A DNA stretch of 41,222 bases from Rickettsiales bacterium (GTDB lineage Bacteria; Pseudomonadota; Alphaproteobacteria; TMED127): the NCBI GenBank assembly GCA_002690875.1, contig NZGH01000053.1, positions 1-41,222 of the forward strand, written 5' to 3'. This document shows positions 7,617-16,515 of the stretch, one piece after another (the first letter of the stretch is position 1; each line of letters opens with the position of its first letter). The notes under the pieces are model-generated. The model did not search any database. It was not told the origin of the DNA and was given only the letters and a program-made list of their open reading frames with translations. The position numbers were made by a program, and so were the translations under genes.

Positions 7617-8753
7617 TCAGTATAGATAATCAACTATATTTTTAAGGAAACTTTGACATTTAATAATTTGTGATTCCTCTATAAATTCGTTAGGTTTATG
7701 TGCTTGTTCAATATTTCCAGGACCACAGACTATAGTCTCAATCCCTAATTTATTAAATACTCCTGCTTCCGTTCCAAAGCTGACTGTATTGGTTGAATTA
7801 GATTTTAATTTTTGAAGAGCCATTTGAATAATTTTTTTTTTTTCTTCTGTTTTTAATGGAGGGAAATCATTAGTGTTTTTGAAGTTTATGAAACATTTGT
7901 TATTAATTTTTTTCATTTTTGTTTCCAATGATTTTAAGAAATTTTTAATCTGTTTTAAAATTTTTTCTGAATTCATTTCGGGTGTATCTCTTATTTCAAA
8001 CTCAATTTCACAGTATTTTGGAATAATATTTAAAGCTACGCCTCCTTTAATTAAACCGATATTAATTGTTGAGTAAGGAGGGTTATACTTACTATTTTTT
8101 GAAGAAATAGATATTTTTTTTTGTAAATCTTTCAAAAACTCGATAAATTCTGAGCAAAAATTTATAGTATTTACTCCATTATTTATTAAAGAAGAGTGTG
8201 CTTCTACTCCATTGAATTGAACTAAAAAATTTTTTTTTCCTTTGTGTTCATTGACTACTTTCATTTCTGTAGGTTCTCCAACAATACAATAAGTCGGTTT
8301 AGGCCTTAATTTTTTTATAAAAGGTACAATCTTTTGAATACCCACACATCCTATTTCCTCATCATAAGAAAAAATCAGGTGAATTGGTTTTCTAAGATTT
8401 CTAGTATTAATTTTTGAAACTAAATCCAATGATACAGCTATGAAACTTTTCATGTCACATGTGCCCCTACCATAGAATCTATTTTTTTTACTTATTAGTT
8501 TAAAGGGATCACTATTCCAATTCTGACCCTCAGTAGGTACAACATCAGTATGACCAGAGAGTAAGATTCCACCATCCTCATTGGGCCCTATCCTGGAATA
8601 TAAATTGAACTGTCCTCTAGACCCTTCCAATAATTTACATTTAATATTTGATTTTGATAAATAATCCTTAATAAAAAACATAAGTTCTTTGTTGCTTGTC
8701 ATACTTATTGTTTTGAAGGAAATTAACTTTGAAAGAAGTGTGTTAAAGTTCAT
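7617..8753 (-). CDS. argE: Acetylornithine deacetylase ArgE (M20 family)
   Basis: This dinuclear metal amidohydrolase removes acetate from N-acetylornithine in arginine synthesis. The frame opens at 8822, but the ATG at 8753 gives the expected N terminus MNFNTLLSKLISF and leaves 4 bp after the nadK stop, so I use it (378 residues). Metal ligands and catalytic residues are GHTDVV (His68, Asp70), GTCDMK (Asp100), DEEIG (Glu132, Glu133), GEPT (Glu160) and the late His in QAHKPNE. The TCDMKS and AHKPNEF wording fits ArgE better than DapE, though substrate choice in M20 enzymes is not certain from motifs. Confidence 0.9.
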   Translation of the reverse strand: MNFNTLLSKLISFKTISMTSNKELMFFIKDYLSKSNIKCKLLEGSRGQFNLYSRIGPNEDGGILLSGHTDVVPTEGQNWNSDPFKLISKKNRFYGRGTCDMKSFIAVSLDLVSKINTRNLRKPIHLIFSYDEEIGCVGIQKIVPFIKKLRPKPTYCIVGEPTEMKVVNEHKGKKNFLVQFNGVEAHSSLINNGVNTINFCSEFIEFLKDLQKKISISSKNSKYNPPYSTINIGLIKGGVALNIIPKYCEIEFEIRDTPEMNSEKILKQIKNFLKSLETKMKKINNKCFINFKNTNDFPPLKTEEKKKIIQMALQKLKSNSTNTVSFGTEAGVFNKLGIETIVCGPGNIEQAHKPNEFIEESQIIKCQSFLKNIVDYLY

Positions 8754-8757
8754 TAGC

Positions 8758-9525
8758 TTAATTATTGAATTGTTCAGTAATAATTCGTTCTTCCATATCA
8801 TGACCAGGGTCAAAAAGGACATTCATGAATTTTTCTTTTTCTAATTCAATTTCAAGTTTTGTTATGTCTTTAAACTCCATGAAATCGGCTTCAGCTCTGA
8901 CAGGCCTAGTTTTGTAATCAAGAGATAGAAGTGTAATCTTTGCATTATTATTCAAAAGTGCACCTCTCCATCTTCTTGGTCTATATGGACTTATGGGTGT
9001 TAACGCTAAAACATCAGTACCAACTGGTATTACAGGACCTCTGAGGGACAAATTGTAAGCAGAACTTCCTGCTGGAGTAGAAATAAGACAGCCATCTCCT
9101 AAAAAGTCAGCAATTCTAGTTTTATTGTTTACTTTAACTTTAATTTTTGCAATTCTTGGACTGTTTCTAATCATTGATACATCATTAAATGCCAAACCTT
9201 CTTTTATTTTTCCTTTTGCATCAAAACTTTTAATTTTTAACGGATAGAGTTTATATGGAATTGCTTCTGATAACCTTTTTTCAAGGTTATTTTCTGCATA
9301 TTGATTCATCAAAAAACCAACAAAACCTCTATTCATCCCATAAATAGGTATTTTTTTATTTAAAAAGTCATGCAGACACTTGAGAATTGTTCCATCTCCT
9401 CCTAAAGCAACAATAATGTCAGCTTTATTGGGTGGAACGTTTTTATAAAGTGTTTTTAGTTTTTTTAAAGCCTCGATAGCCTCAGGTTTTTGCGATGCCA
9501 CGAAACCAATTTTCCTAAATACCAT
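8758..9525 (-). CDS. nadK: NAD kinase
   Basis: This 255-residue enzyme phosphorylates NAD to NADP. The ATP-site motif ALGGDGTIL has GGDGT at 42-46. The middle carries FNDVSMIR, where the usual Asn-Glu pair is Asn-Asp, followed by STPAGSSAYNLS, the conserved STPxGSxAY block. The ATG at 9525 shares its A with the moaA TGA stop (TGATG), indicating coupling. A TTG at 9528 is a less likely start. It is followed closely by argE. Confidence 0.93.
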   Translation of the reverse strand: MVFRKIGFVASQKPEAIEALKKLKTLYKNVPPNKADIIVALGGDGTILKCLHDFLNKKIPIYGMNRGFVGFLMNQYAENNLEKRLSEAIPYKLYPLKIKSFDAKGKIKEGLAFNDVSMIRNSPRIAKIKVKVNNKTRIADFLGDGCLISTPAGSSAYNLSLRGPVIPVGTDVLALTPISPYRPRRWRGALLNNNAKITLLSLDYKTRPVRAEADFMEFKDITKLEIELEKEKFMNVLFDPGHDMEERIITEQFNN

Positions 9526-10502
9526 CAACCACCTGTTGTATTCATATATCTATTATTAATATATGTTTTGTCATCAACTGAAAATAAATGTTTTTCTGGT
9601 TTGTTAAATATAATATTTTTTATTTTTTGGGATATTTCATTATCGTCAAATTTTAGTATATTCACTAAATTAGTAGATCCGTTGTCACCAAGACATGGGT
9701 AAAGAACTCCATTACTTGTAACTCTTATTCTATTACATGTTGAGCAAAAATTATCTGTTAGTGGTGAGATGAAACCTATTATATTTGAGAGCTTATTTGT
9801 TTTGAAGTACCTTGAAGGACCATTTGATTTAAAAAAAATTGGGTCAAGGCCAAACTCTTCTTTTATTTTTTCTTGTGCAAAAGAAACCGGTAAAAACTGA
9901 TTAGATCTTTGTAAATCAAGTTTGCCAACAGGCATTACTTCTATAAATGTTTGCTTAAAGTTATTATCAGCGCACCATTTTACCATTTTTAATATCTCAT
10001 TTTCATTAAAATCTTTCAAAAGGACTGTATTTATTTTCACATCCAATTTATTTTTCTTTGCTTCATAAATTCCATTTAAAACCTCCGTTAAATTTCCTCC
10101 ATTAGTAAGGAATTTAAATTTCTTTGAACTCAGAGAATCAAGAGAAATATTAATTTTTTTAATACCTAAGTCAGAAATTTTTTTAGCATATTTTTTTAGT
10201 TGTGTCCCATTTGTTGTTATAAGAACCTCTTCCAGTCCTTTTTGTTTAAGCGAGCAGATGTATTCAAGAAATTCACTTATGTCCTTTCTTATTAGTGGTT
10301 CCCCACCAGTTATTCTAATTTTTTTAATTCCTAAATTTATTAATATCTTTGTAATTCTTTTTAGATCATTCAATGATAAAATTTCTGATTTGGGGTAAAG
10401 AAGTGTATTTTTTTTTGGCATACAATAATTGCATCGTAAGTCACATCTATCAGTTACGGATAGTCTTAAATAATTAACTTTTCTTCCAAATTTATCTATC
10501 AT
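9525..10502 (-). CDS. moaA: GTP 3',8-cyclase MoaA (radical SAM)
   Basis: This enzyme does the first step of molybdenum cofactor synthesis, making cyclic dehydro-GTP for cPMP. The radical SAM cluster motif CX3CX2C is Cys20, Cys24, Cys27. GGEPL is at 66-70. The second, substrate-binding [4Fe-4S] motif CX2CX13C is Cys253, Cys256, Cys270. The protein ends in Gly-Gly, the tail MoaA needs for catalysis. Length of 325 is normal. It is divergent from fdhD across 73 bp. moaC and other cofactor genes are not in the window. It fits the formate dehydrogenase locus that follows. Confidence 0.96.
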   Translation of the reverse strand: MIDKFGRKVNYLRLSVTDRCDLRCNYCMPKKNTLLYPKSEILSLNDLKRITKILINLGIKKIRITGGEPLIRKDISEFLEYICSLKQKGLEEVLITTNGTQLKKYAKKISDLGIKKINISLDSLSSKKFKFLTNGGNLTEVLNGIYEAKKNKLDVKINTVLLKDFNENEILKMVKWCADNNFKQTFIEVMPVGKLDLQRSNQFLPVSFAQEKIKEEFGLDPIFFKSNGPSRYFKTNKLSNIIGFISPLTDNFCSTCNRIRVTSNGVLYPCLGDNGSTNLVNILKFDDNEISQKIKNIIFNKPEKHLFSVDDKTYINNRYMNTTGG

Positions 10503-10575
10503 AATAAATATTTATTAATTATCTTAGTATTAAAGAGCGAATTAATAAATGAGTTTAGAGATTTTTTAAAAACAT

Positions 10576-11376
10576 ATGAAAATAAAACCTAACCCCAATA
10601 ATAATAATCTTACTAGAAAAATTTTTGGTATCAATGAAGAGTTTAGAAAAAAAAAATTAGATGTAATTGAGGAAAAGCCTCTAACCCTCTATTTAAATGA
10701 TCAAGAAATAGTAACAATGATGACAGTAAGTGATTATCCTGAGTATTTAGCAGTAGGTTATTTACTAAACCAAAATATGATAACCAAAAGAACTAAAATT
10801 GAAAGAATTGACTATGATAATGATCTAAATATTGTTGTTGTTAGAACTAAAAAAAAAACAAGTTATCAAGAAAAATTAAAAAAAAAGATTATTACATCAG
10901 GTTGTGCGCAAGGAACAATTTTTGGTGATCTTATGGAAAACTTTAAAAAAATAAAATTTACTAACAAATCAATTATTAAGGTTTCCTGGATTTATGAGTT
11001 ATCTAAAGCTATTAACCTAACCCCAAGCCTTTATTTAAAGGCTGGAGCAATTCATGGCTGTGTACTCTGCAAAAGAAATAAACCTTTGATTTATATGGAA
11101 GATGTTGGAAGACATAATGCTATTGATAAAATTGCAGGTTACATGATGTCGAAAAAAATATCATCCTTAGATAAAATCTTCTACACCACGGGAAGATTAA
11201 CTAGTGAAATGGTAATTAAGTCTGTTAACATGAAAATTCCTGTTATTATTTCAAGATCAGGTTTTACAGCTTGGGGGGTAGAGCTAGCAAGACAAGCTAA
11301 TCTAACATTAATTGGAAGAGCAAAAGGTAAAAAATTTGTAATTCTATCAGGAGAAGAAAGAGTTGAAAGATCCTAA
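10576..11376 (+). CDS. fdhD: FdhD, sulfur carrier for formate dehydrogenase
   Basis: This 266-residue protein is needed to place the terminal sulfur on the molybdenum of formate dehydrogenase. Family blocks include EEKPLTLYLND (32-42), DYPEYLAVGYLL (53-64), the loop TSGCAQGTIFGDL with Cys110, EDVGRHNAIDKI, TGRLTSEMV and SRSGFTAWG. The E. coli protein has a CxxC here, while this one keeps only the first Cys (C-A-Q-G). Its 3' end overlaps mobA by 14 bp, and the next genes are the formate transporter and dehydrogenase, so function is supported by context. Confidence 0.95.
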   Translation: MKIKPNPNNNNLTRKIFGINEEFRKKKLDVIEEKPLTLYLNDQEIVTMMTVSDYPEYLAVGYLLNQNMITKRTKIERIDYDNDLNIVVVRTKKKTSYQEKLKKKIITSGCAQGTIFGDLMENFKKIKFTNKSIIKVSWIYELSKAINLTPSLYLKAGAIHGCVLCKRNKPLIYMEDVGRHNAIDKIAGYMMSKKISSLDKIFYTTGRLTSEMVIKSVNMKIPVIISRSGFTAWGVELARQANLTLIGRAKGKKFVILSGEERVERS

Positions 11377-11980
11377 TAAAAAGTTATTTGGTTTAATTTT
11401 AAATGGAGGACTATCAAGACGCATGGGTAGTGATAAGTCTAAAAAAATGATTTCAAACAAATCGTTAATTAGTCTAGTTGTTGAAAGAGCTAAGTCACAA
11501 GTGGATTATTTAGCCATTAATTCAAAAGAAAGATGTTATAATAAAAAATTCGAAATAATACCTGATTGTTTTTCTGGAAATTTGGGACCATTGGTAGGCA
11601 TTTTAAGTGGTTTAAAATGGTTAGAAAAAAATGTTAACTCTTTTAGCAGTTGGTTGGTGATTTTTCCAGTTGATTCTCCTTTTTTTCCTGAGAATTTAGT
11701 TGAATGTTTTTTTGAAAATTTAGGTGATGAGAAAATAGTTATGGCTAAATGCAAAAACAAACTCCATCCTGTTTTTTCAATGTGGCATACCGACAACTTA
11801 AATTTGTTAGAGAAATTTTTATTAGAAGGCGGGAGAAAAATTGACCTTTTTTCAAAAAAAATCAAAACTAGGGTAGTCAATTTTCCTTTTATTGGATATG
11901 ATCCCTTCTTTAATGTAAACAATTTGGATGATTTAAGTAAAGCTGAGAGCATATTTAATAAATTAGGAGGAACCAATTAA
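11363..11980 (+). CDS. mobA: Molybdenum cofactor guanylyltransferase MobA
   Basis: This 205-residue enzyme adds GMP to molybdopterin to form the guanine dinucleotide cofactor used by formate dehydrogenases. The nucleotidyltransferase signature is LILNGGLSRRMGSDKSK near the N terminus. PVDSPFFP carries the metal-binding Asp, and a HPVFSMWH-like block (LHPVFSMWHTD) follows. The start is TTG at 11363 with GGAG about 9 bases upstream, inside the fdhD end. The stop overlaps the next start (TAATG), so fdhD, mobA and the transporter look translationally coupled. Confidence 0.93.
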   Translation: MKDPNKKLFGLILNGGLSRRMGSDKSKKMISNKSLISLVVERAKSQVDYLAINSKERCYNKKFEIIPDCFSGNLGPLVGILSGLKWLEKNVNSFSSWLVIFPVDSPFFPENLVECFFENLGDEKIVMAKCKNKLHPVFSMWHTDNLNLLEKFLLEGGRKIDLFSKKIKTRVVNFPFIGYDPFFNVNNLDDLSKAESIFNKLGGTN

Positions 11981-13737
11981 TGAGTTTTTATGACACCTTG
12001 CATAAAAAAAATATAATCGCAAAACCAAATTTCAATAGATGGTTGGTTCCACCGGCTTCCATTGCAATTCACCTGTGTATAGGTTCTGTTTATGCATGGA
12101 GCATGTTTAATCCTGCATTGGTAAAAGTTCTTGGAGTAGTAACCTCATCCGGAGATGACTGGAGTTTGGGTCAAGTAGTTTGGATTTTTTCAGTCGCAAT
12201 TGTTTCATTAGGATTAGCAGCTGCATATGCTGGGAAATGGTTAGAAGATGTTGGCCCGAGGATGGTTGGCTTTGTTTCTGCTTGTTGTTGGGGGGGTGGT
12301 TTCATTATTGGTTCCCTTGGTATTTTTCTTCATGAGCAGGGTGTTGAAATTGCAATGTCATTACCGATGATCAGTTCTGATCCCATAGTCTTAAAACTAG
12401 GATTGTACCTCCTTTATTTTGGTTATGGGGTTATAGGTGGAATTGGTCTGGGACTGGGGTATGTTTCACCAGTATCAACCCTAATAAGATGGTTTCCAGA
12501 TAGACGTGGTATGGCAACAGGTATGGCCATTATGGGCTTTGGCGGTGGAGCAATGATAGCAAAATTATCAATAGACCGCCTATTAGCTAAATTCTATAAG
12601 GCTCCTGAATATTTGGGTTCTGAAGATTCAGTTAGTTTAATCACTGAAAGTGGCAGGAGATTTGTTGAAATATCTGGTAATCTTACAGAAGTCGTTGTTG
12701 TAACTATGAACGACATTGCAAAGATGATTGTTCCAGGTGACCCTGGTGTTTACATTGTTGGCACTGGTTCAAGTGGAGCTGCACAAACGTTTTTATTTCT
12801 TGGTATTGTTTACTTTATTATAATGACCATTGCGGCCTTTTCTTACAGGGTTCCCGCAGATGACTGGATGCCAAAAGGTTGGACGCCACCTAAGGATTCA
12901 AAAAAAACAAGATTAATTACTAAAAATAATGTTCATATAGATCAGGCACTTAAAACTCCTCAGTTTTATTTTCTATGGGTTGTTCTTTGCTTCAATGTTA
13001 CTGCTGGTATTGGGGTAATAGGTGTAGCTAAAACAATGATGATAGAAATCTTTACTCCAAGTCTACCTGTGATCGTTACCGCAGGTTTTGCTGGAACTTA
13101 CGTTTTAATGATAAGTGTATTTAATATGGTAGGCAGAATTTTTTGGGCTTCAATGTCTGATTTCATCGGAAGAAAAACCACTTATTTTATATTTTTCTCT
13201 TTAGGTTTTCTCTTATACATGTCAATTCCATTTACTGCAAAGGCCATGAGTGTTAACCCAGCTGTAACATACCTAATATTATTTTATGCGGCTTCAATGG
13301 TTATTTTTACAATGTACGGTGGAGGTTTTGCAACTATACCAGCCTACTTAGCTGATATATTCGGAACAAAATATGTAGGTGGTATACACGGAAGATTATT
13401 AACTGCTTGGTCTACCGCTGGTGTGCTTGGACCAGTAGCAATAACTCAGTTAAGGCAAGGTTCGGTTGAGACTGCAATTCAGGACTTAGTAAGTAAAATT
13501 TCTCCTGATAAATTTCAGGAAATATACGGAGCATCAGTTGACCAGCTCTCATTACTTGTCAAACAGAAAACCGTAACAATATCAAATTTAATGCAATATA
13601 TGCCTGAAGGAACTATTAATCCATCAACAACACTTTACAATACAACTATGTATGCTATGGCCGCATTACTTGCAATTGCGTTTGTATCTAACTTATTAAT
13701 AGGTCCAGTGGATAAAAAACATCACATGAAGGAATAA
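11980..13737 (+). CDS. OFA-family (oxalate/formate antiporter-like) MFS transporter
   Basis: This 585-residue inner-membrane protein has about 12 hydrophobic segments. The N-terminal half includes SIAIHLCIGSVYAWSMF, typical of the OxlT/OFA group, and the MFS loop signature RWFPDRRGMATGMAIMGFGGG. The second half has GRIFWASMSDFIGRK, the loop between helices 8 and 9. It is longer than OxlT (about 420 residues). Extra sequence is seen between helices 6 and 7 (residues about 205-270) and near the C terminus (about 490-550), both likely periplasmic. Position between mobA and formate dehydrogenase suggests formate uptake, which is inference. It converges on fdsA with a 6 bp gap. Confidence 0.9.
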   Translation: MSFYDTLHKKNIIAKPNFNRWLVPPASIAIHLCIGSVYAWSMFNPALVKVLGVVTSSGDDWSLGQVVWIFSVAIVSLGLAAAYAGKWLEDVGPRMVGFVSACCWGGGFIIGSLGIFLHEQGVEIAMSLPMISSDPIVLKLGLYLLYFGYGVIGGIGLGLGYVSPVSTLIRWFPDRRGMATGMAIMGFGGGAMIAKLSIDRLLAKFYKAPEYLGSEDSVSLITESGRRFVEISGNLTEVVVVTMNDIAKMIVPGDPGVYIVGTGSSGAAQTFLFLGIVYFIIMTIAAFSYRVPADDWMPKGWTPPKDSKKTRLITKNNVHIDQALKTPQFYFLWVVLCFNVTAGIGVIGVAKTMMIEIFTPSLPVIVTAGFAGTYVLMISVFNMVGRIFWASMSDFIGRKTTYFIFFSLGFLLYMSIPFTAKAMSVNPAVTYLILFYAASMVIFTMYGGGFATIPAYLADIFGTKYVGGIHGRLLTAWSTAGVLGPVAITQLRQGSVETAIQDLVSKISPDKFQEIYGASVDQLSLLVKQKTVTISNLMQYMPEGTINPSTTLYNTTMYAMAALLAIAFVSNLLIGPVDKKHHMKE

Positions 13738-13743
13738 TAGAAT

Positions 13744-16503
13744 TTAGGCACTCACCTTTGCAATTTTTGCTGCACAATATTTAAGTTCAGGAATCTTTCC
13801 ATCAGGATCCAATGCTTGGTTTGTCAATAGATTTGCTGGGGCATTTTCAAAGCAAAAAGGCATAAACACCATTCCGTCAGGTATCATCTTATCAAATCTT
13901 ACTTTTACTTCTACTTTACCTCTTCTAGTTGAAAGTTCGACTGTTTCATCATGTGTGAAGTTATTTTTTCTCATTTCATTTCTTGATAAATGAACAAAAG
14001 GTTGGGGCTCTATTGTATTTAAAACTTTTGACCGCATCGTCATTGATCCAGTGTGCCAGTGCTCTAGTAACCTTCCTGTTGTAAGAACTAAAGGATAGTT
14101 TTTATCGGGAACTTCGTCTGGAGAAATTAGTTTGGCAGGTACAAGTTTTCCTTTCTTATTTTTTGTTGGAAAACCCTCGCCAAAAATAACCTCATTTCCG
14201 GGTTTGTCCTCTCCATCGGAAGGATAAGTAACAGCTCCTTCATTGACTAAACGTTCCCAAGAAATGTTTTTCAAAGATTCCATACAACCACTTAATTCAT
14301 CATATACTTCATCAGGACCTTCATAATTCCAATTTAGCCCCATTCTATTTGCAAGCTCTTGTATAATCCATAAGTCTTGTTTGGCATCTCCAGGCGGGTT
14401 GATTGCTTTTCTGGCTAATTGAACACGTCTATCTGTATTTGTAAAAGTACCAGTTTTCTCAGGAAAAGCTGAAGCAGGAAGAACAACATCAGCCAAATAT
14501 GCAGTTTCTGTTAGAAAAATATCCTGAACAACTAAGCAGTCAAGCCTTGCAAGAGCCTCTCTTGCATGATTAGCATTAGGATCTGACATTGCAGGGTTTT
14601 CACCCATAATGTACAAACCTTTAATTTTTTTTTCATAGATCGCTTCCATAATTTCAACAACTGTTAAACCTGGGTTAGGGTTAATTTCACAATTCCAGTA
14701 TTTCTCAAAAAACTTAACATTATTGGAATCAGCAATTGGCAAATAGTCTGGAAGAACCATAGGAATGAGACCAACATCTGAAGCACCTTGAACATTGTTT
14801 TGTCCCCTTAGTGGATGCAGCCCTGTTCCTGGTCTACCAACATTACCCGTTGTTAAAGCTAATGATATAAGGCATCTGGAATTATCTGTACCATGAATAT
14901 GTTGTGAAATTCCCATGCCCCAAAAAATCATTGCTGATTTTGCATTAGCAAATATTCTTGCTGTCTCTTTAATTTCTTCAGCATCAATTCCACATACTTG
15001 GCTCATTTCTTCTGGAGTAAAATCTTTAACGTGATTTTTAAGCTCTAAATAGCCATCAGTATATTTTTCTATATATTGTCTATCAACTAGACCTTCTTCA
15101 ATTATTGTATTTAGCATTGCATTCAAAAGGGCAACATCAGCACCTGGCTTAAATTGAAGACTTTTTTCTGCAATTCTAGATAGATCCTGTTCTCTGGGAT
15201 CTAGAACAATTAATTTAAGTCCATTGTTTTTTACTGCATTTTTGATAAAAGTTGCAGCTACAGGGTGATTTTGAGTTGGACGACAACCAATAAGTATTGC
15301 AACCTCAGCATTTTTTACTTCTGATACTGGGGCAGTAACAGCGCCGGTTCCAATTGCTTCCATAAGTGCGGCTACAGATGATGCGTGACACATTCTCGTA
15401 CAATGATCGACGTTATTATTTCTAAAACCAACTCTTATCAATTTCTGAAATAAGTAGGCTTCTTCATTAGAACCTTTCGCACAACCAAATCCAGCAAGTG
15501 CATCATCTCCTCCTTTAGTGTCTCTTATTGAAGATAATTTACTTGCAGCAAGATCAAGAGCTTCTTTCCATGATGCTTCTCTGAAATGGGATAATGGGTT
15601 TAGTGGATCAAGTTTTTCTTTAGGATCCTTTTTGACACCCGTTTTTCTTATTAGTGGCTTTGTAATTCTTTCAGGGTTGTGAACATAATCAAAGCCAAAC
15701 CTTCCTTTTACGCAAAGTCTATTGTGATTGGCAGGTCCTTCTCTTCCGTCTACAGAGACAATTTTTTCATCTTTTATGTTATAGGTTAATTGACACCCTA
15801 CACCGCAATATGGACAAAGAGAGTCAACCTTTCTATCGGCATTAACAACTTTTTTACCATTTTCATTCAATAAGTTTGATTCCATCAAGGCACCAGTAGG
15901 ACATGCTTGAACGCATTCCCCACAACTAACACAAGATGAATCACCCATTGGATCATTAAAATCAAATATTACTTGAGAGACGTGACCTCTATTTCCCATT
16001 CCAATAACATCATTAACTTGAACTTCTCGGCATGCACGAACACACAAATTACAATTAATGCAGGCATCAAGGTTTACAGCCATTGCAACGTGAGAGTTAT
16101 CAGATTCTGGTACAATTTTGGGTTCTCTTTTATCAAAACGACTTTTTTTGACCTCTAAATCGTCGGCTATTTTCCAAAAGTGCGAATCAGGGTCATGACA
16201 ATCTGTTTTTTCAGGTTGATCTGTTACTAGTAACTCAAGAATCATTTTACGTGACTTTTCAGACCTTTCATCAGTTGTAGAGACTTTCATACCTTCAGAA
16301 GGCTTCCTAATACAAGATGCTGCTAAAACTCTTTCACCTTCGATAGAAACCATGCACGCCCTGCAGTTTCCATCAGCTCTGTATCCAGGTTTATCTGAAT
16401 AACATAAGTGGGGCAAAGTTAACCCATTTTTTTTTGCTACTTGCCAAATTGTTTCGTTTTCTTCAGCAGTAACTTCTTTTTCATTTAAAAAAAATTTAGT
16501 CAT
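13744..16503 (-). CDS. fdsA: NAD-dependent formate dehydrogenase, molybdenum catalytic subunit
   Basis: This 919-residue cytoplasmic protein oxidises formate to CO2. Domains in order: N-terminal [2Fe-2S] ferredoxin domain (Cys34, 47, 50, 64); two [4Fe-4S] motifs (Cys148, 151, 154, 158 and Cys191, 194, 197, 201); the molybdopterin domain cluster (Cys230, 233, 237, 264); the active-site Cys372-His373 in CTRMCHASS; and a C-terminal dinucleotide-binding domain. The HisCys3 cluster seen in NuoG is not supported: residues 95-110 hold only Cys102 (TDCHDPDSHFW). The residue at 372 is Cys, so no selenocysteine is needed. The fused diaphorase subunit lies immediately upstream, 12 bp away. Confidence 0.95.
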   Translation of the reverse strand: MTKFFLNEKEVTAEENETIWQVAKKNGLTLPHLCYSDKPGYRADGNCRACMVSIEGERVLAASCIRKPSEGMKVSTTDERSEKSRKMILELLVTDQPEKTDCHDPDSHFWKIADDLEVKKSRFDKREPKIVPESDNSHVAMAVNLDACINCNLCVRACREVQVNDVIGMGNRGHVSQVIFDFNDPMGDSSCVSCGECVQACPTGALMESNLLNENGKKVVNADRKVDSLCPYCGVGCQLTYNIKDEKIVSVDGREGPANHNRLCVKGRFGFDYVHNPERITKPLIRKTGVKKDPKEKLDPLNPLSHFREASWKEALDLAASKLSSIRDTKGGDDALAGFGCAKGSNEEAYLFQKLIRVGFRNNNVDHCTRMCHASSVAALMEAIGTGAVTAPVSEVKNAEVAILIGCRPTQNHPVAATFIKNAVKNNGLKLIVLDPREQDLSRIAEKSLQFKPGADVALLNAMLNTIIEEGLVDRQYIEKYTDGYLELKNHVKDFTPEEMSQVCGIDAEEIKETARIFANAKSAMIFWGMGISQHIHGTDNSRCLISLALTTGNVGRPGTGLHPLRGQNNVQGASDVGLIPMVLPDYLPIADSNNVKFFEKYWNCEINPNPGLTVVEIMEAIYEKKIKGLYIMGENPAMSDPNANHAREALARLDCLVVQDIFLTETAYLADVVLPASAFPEKTGTFTNTDRRVQLARKAINPPGDAKQDLWIIQELANRMGLNWNYEGPDEVYDELSGCMESLKNISWERLVNEGAVTYPSDGEDKPGNEVIFGEGFPTKNKKGKLVPAKLISPDEVPDKNYPLVLTTGRLLEHWHTGSMTMRSKVLNTIEPQPFVHLSRNEMRKNNFTHDETVELSTRRGKVEVKVRFDKMIPDGMVFMPFCFENAPANLLTNQALDPDGKIPELKYCAAKIAKVSA

Positions 16504-16515
16504 TTCACATCTTTA

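Noticed and set aside
11536..11976. Long open frame of 146 codons on the minus strand opposite mobA
   Set aside because: Fully inside a recognised gene, with no motif and no ribosome site; an AT-rich shadow frame.
15973..16158. 61-codon frame opposite fdsA
   Set aside because: Antisense to iron-sulfur-cluster codons of fdsA; no support for coding.
13744..16503. Selenocysteine in formate dehydrogenase
   Set aside because: The active-site residue is encoded as an ordinary Cys codon in CTRMCHASS; no in-frame TGA occurs in the reading frame.
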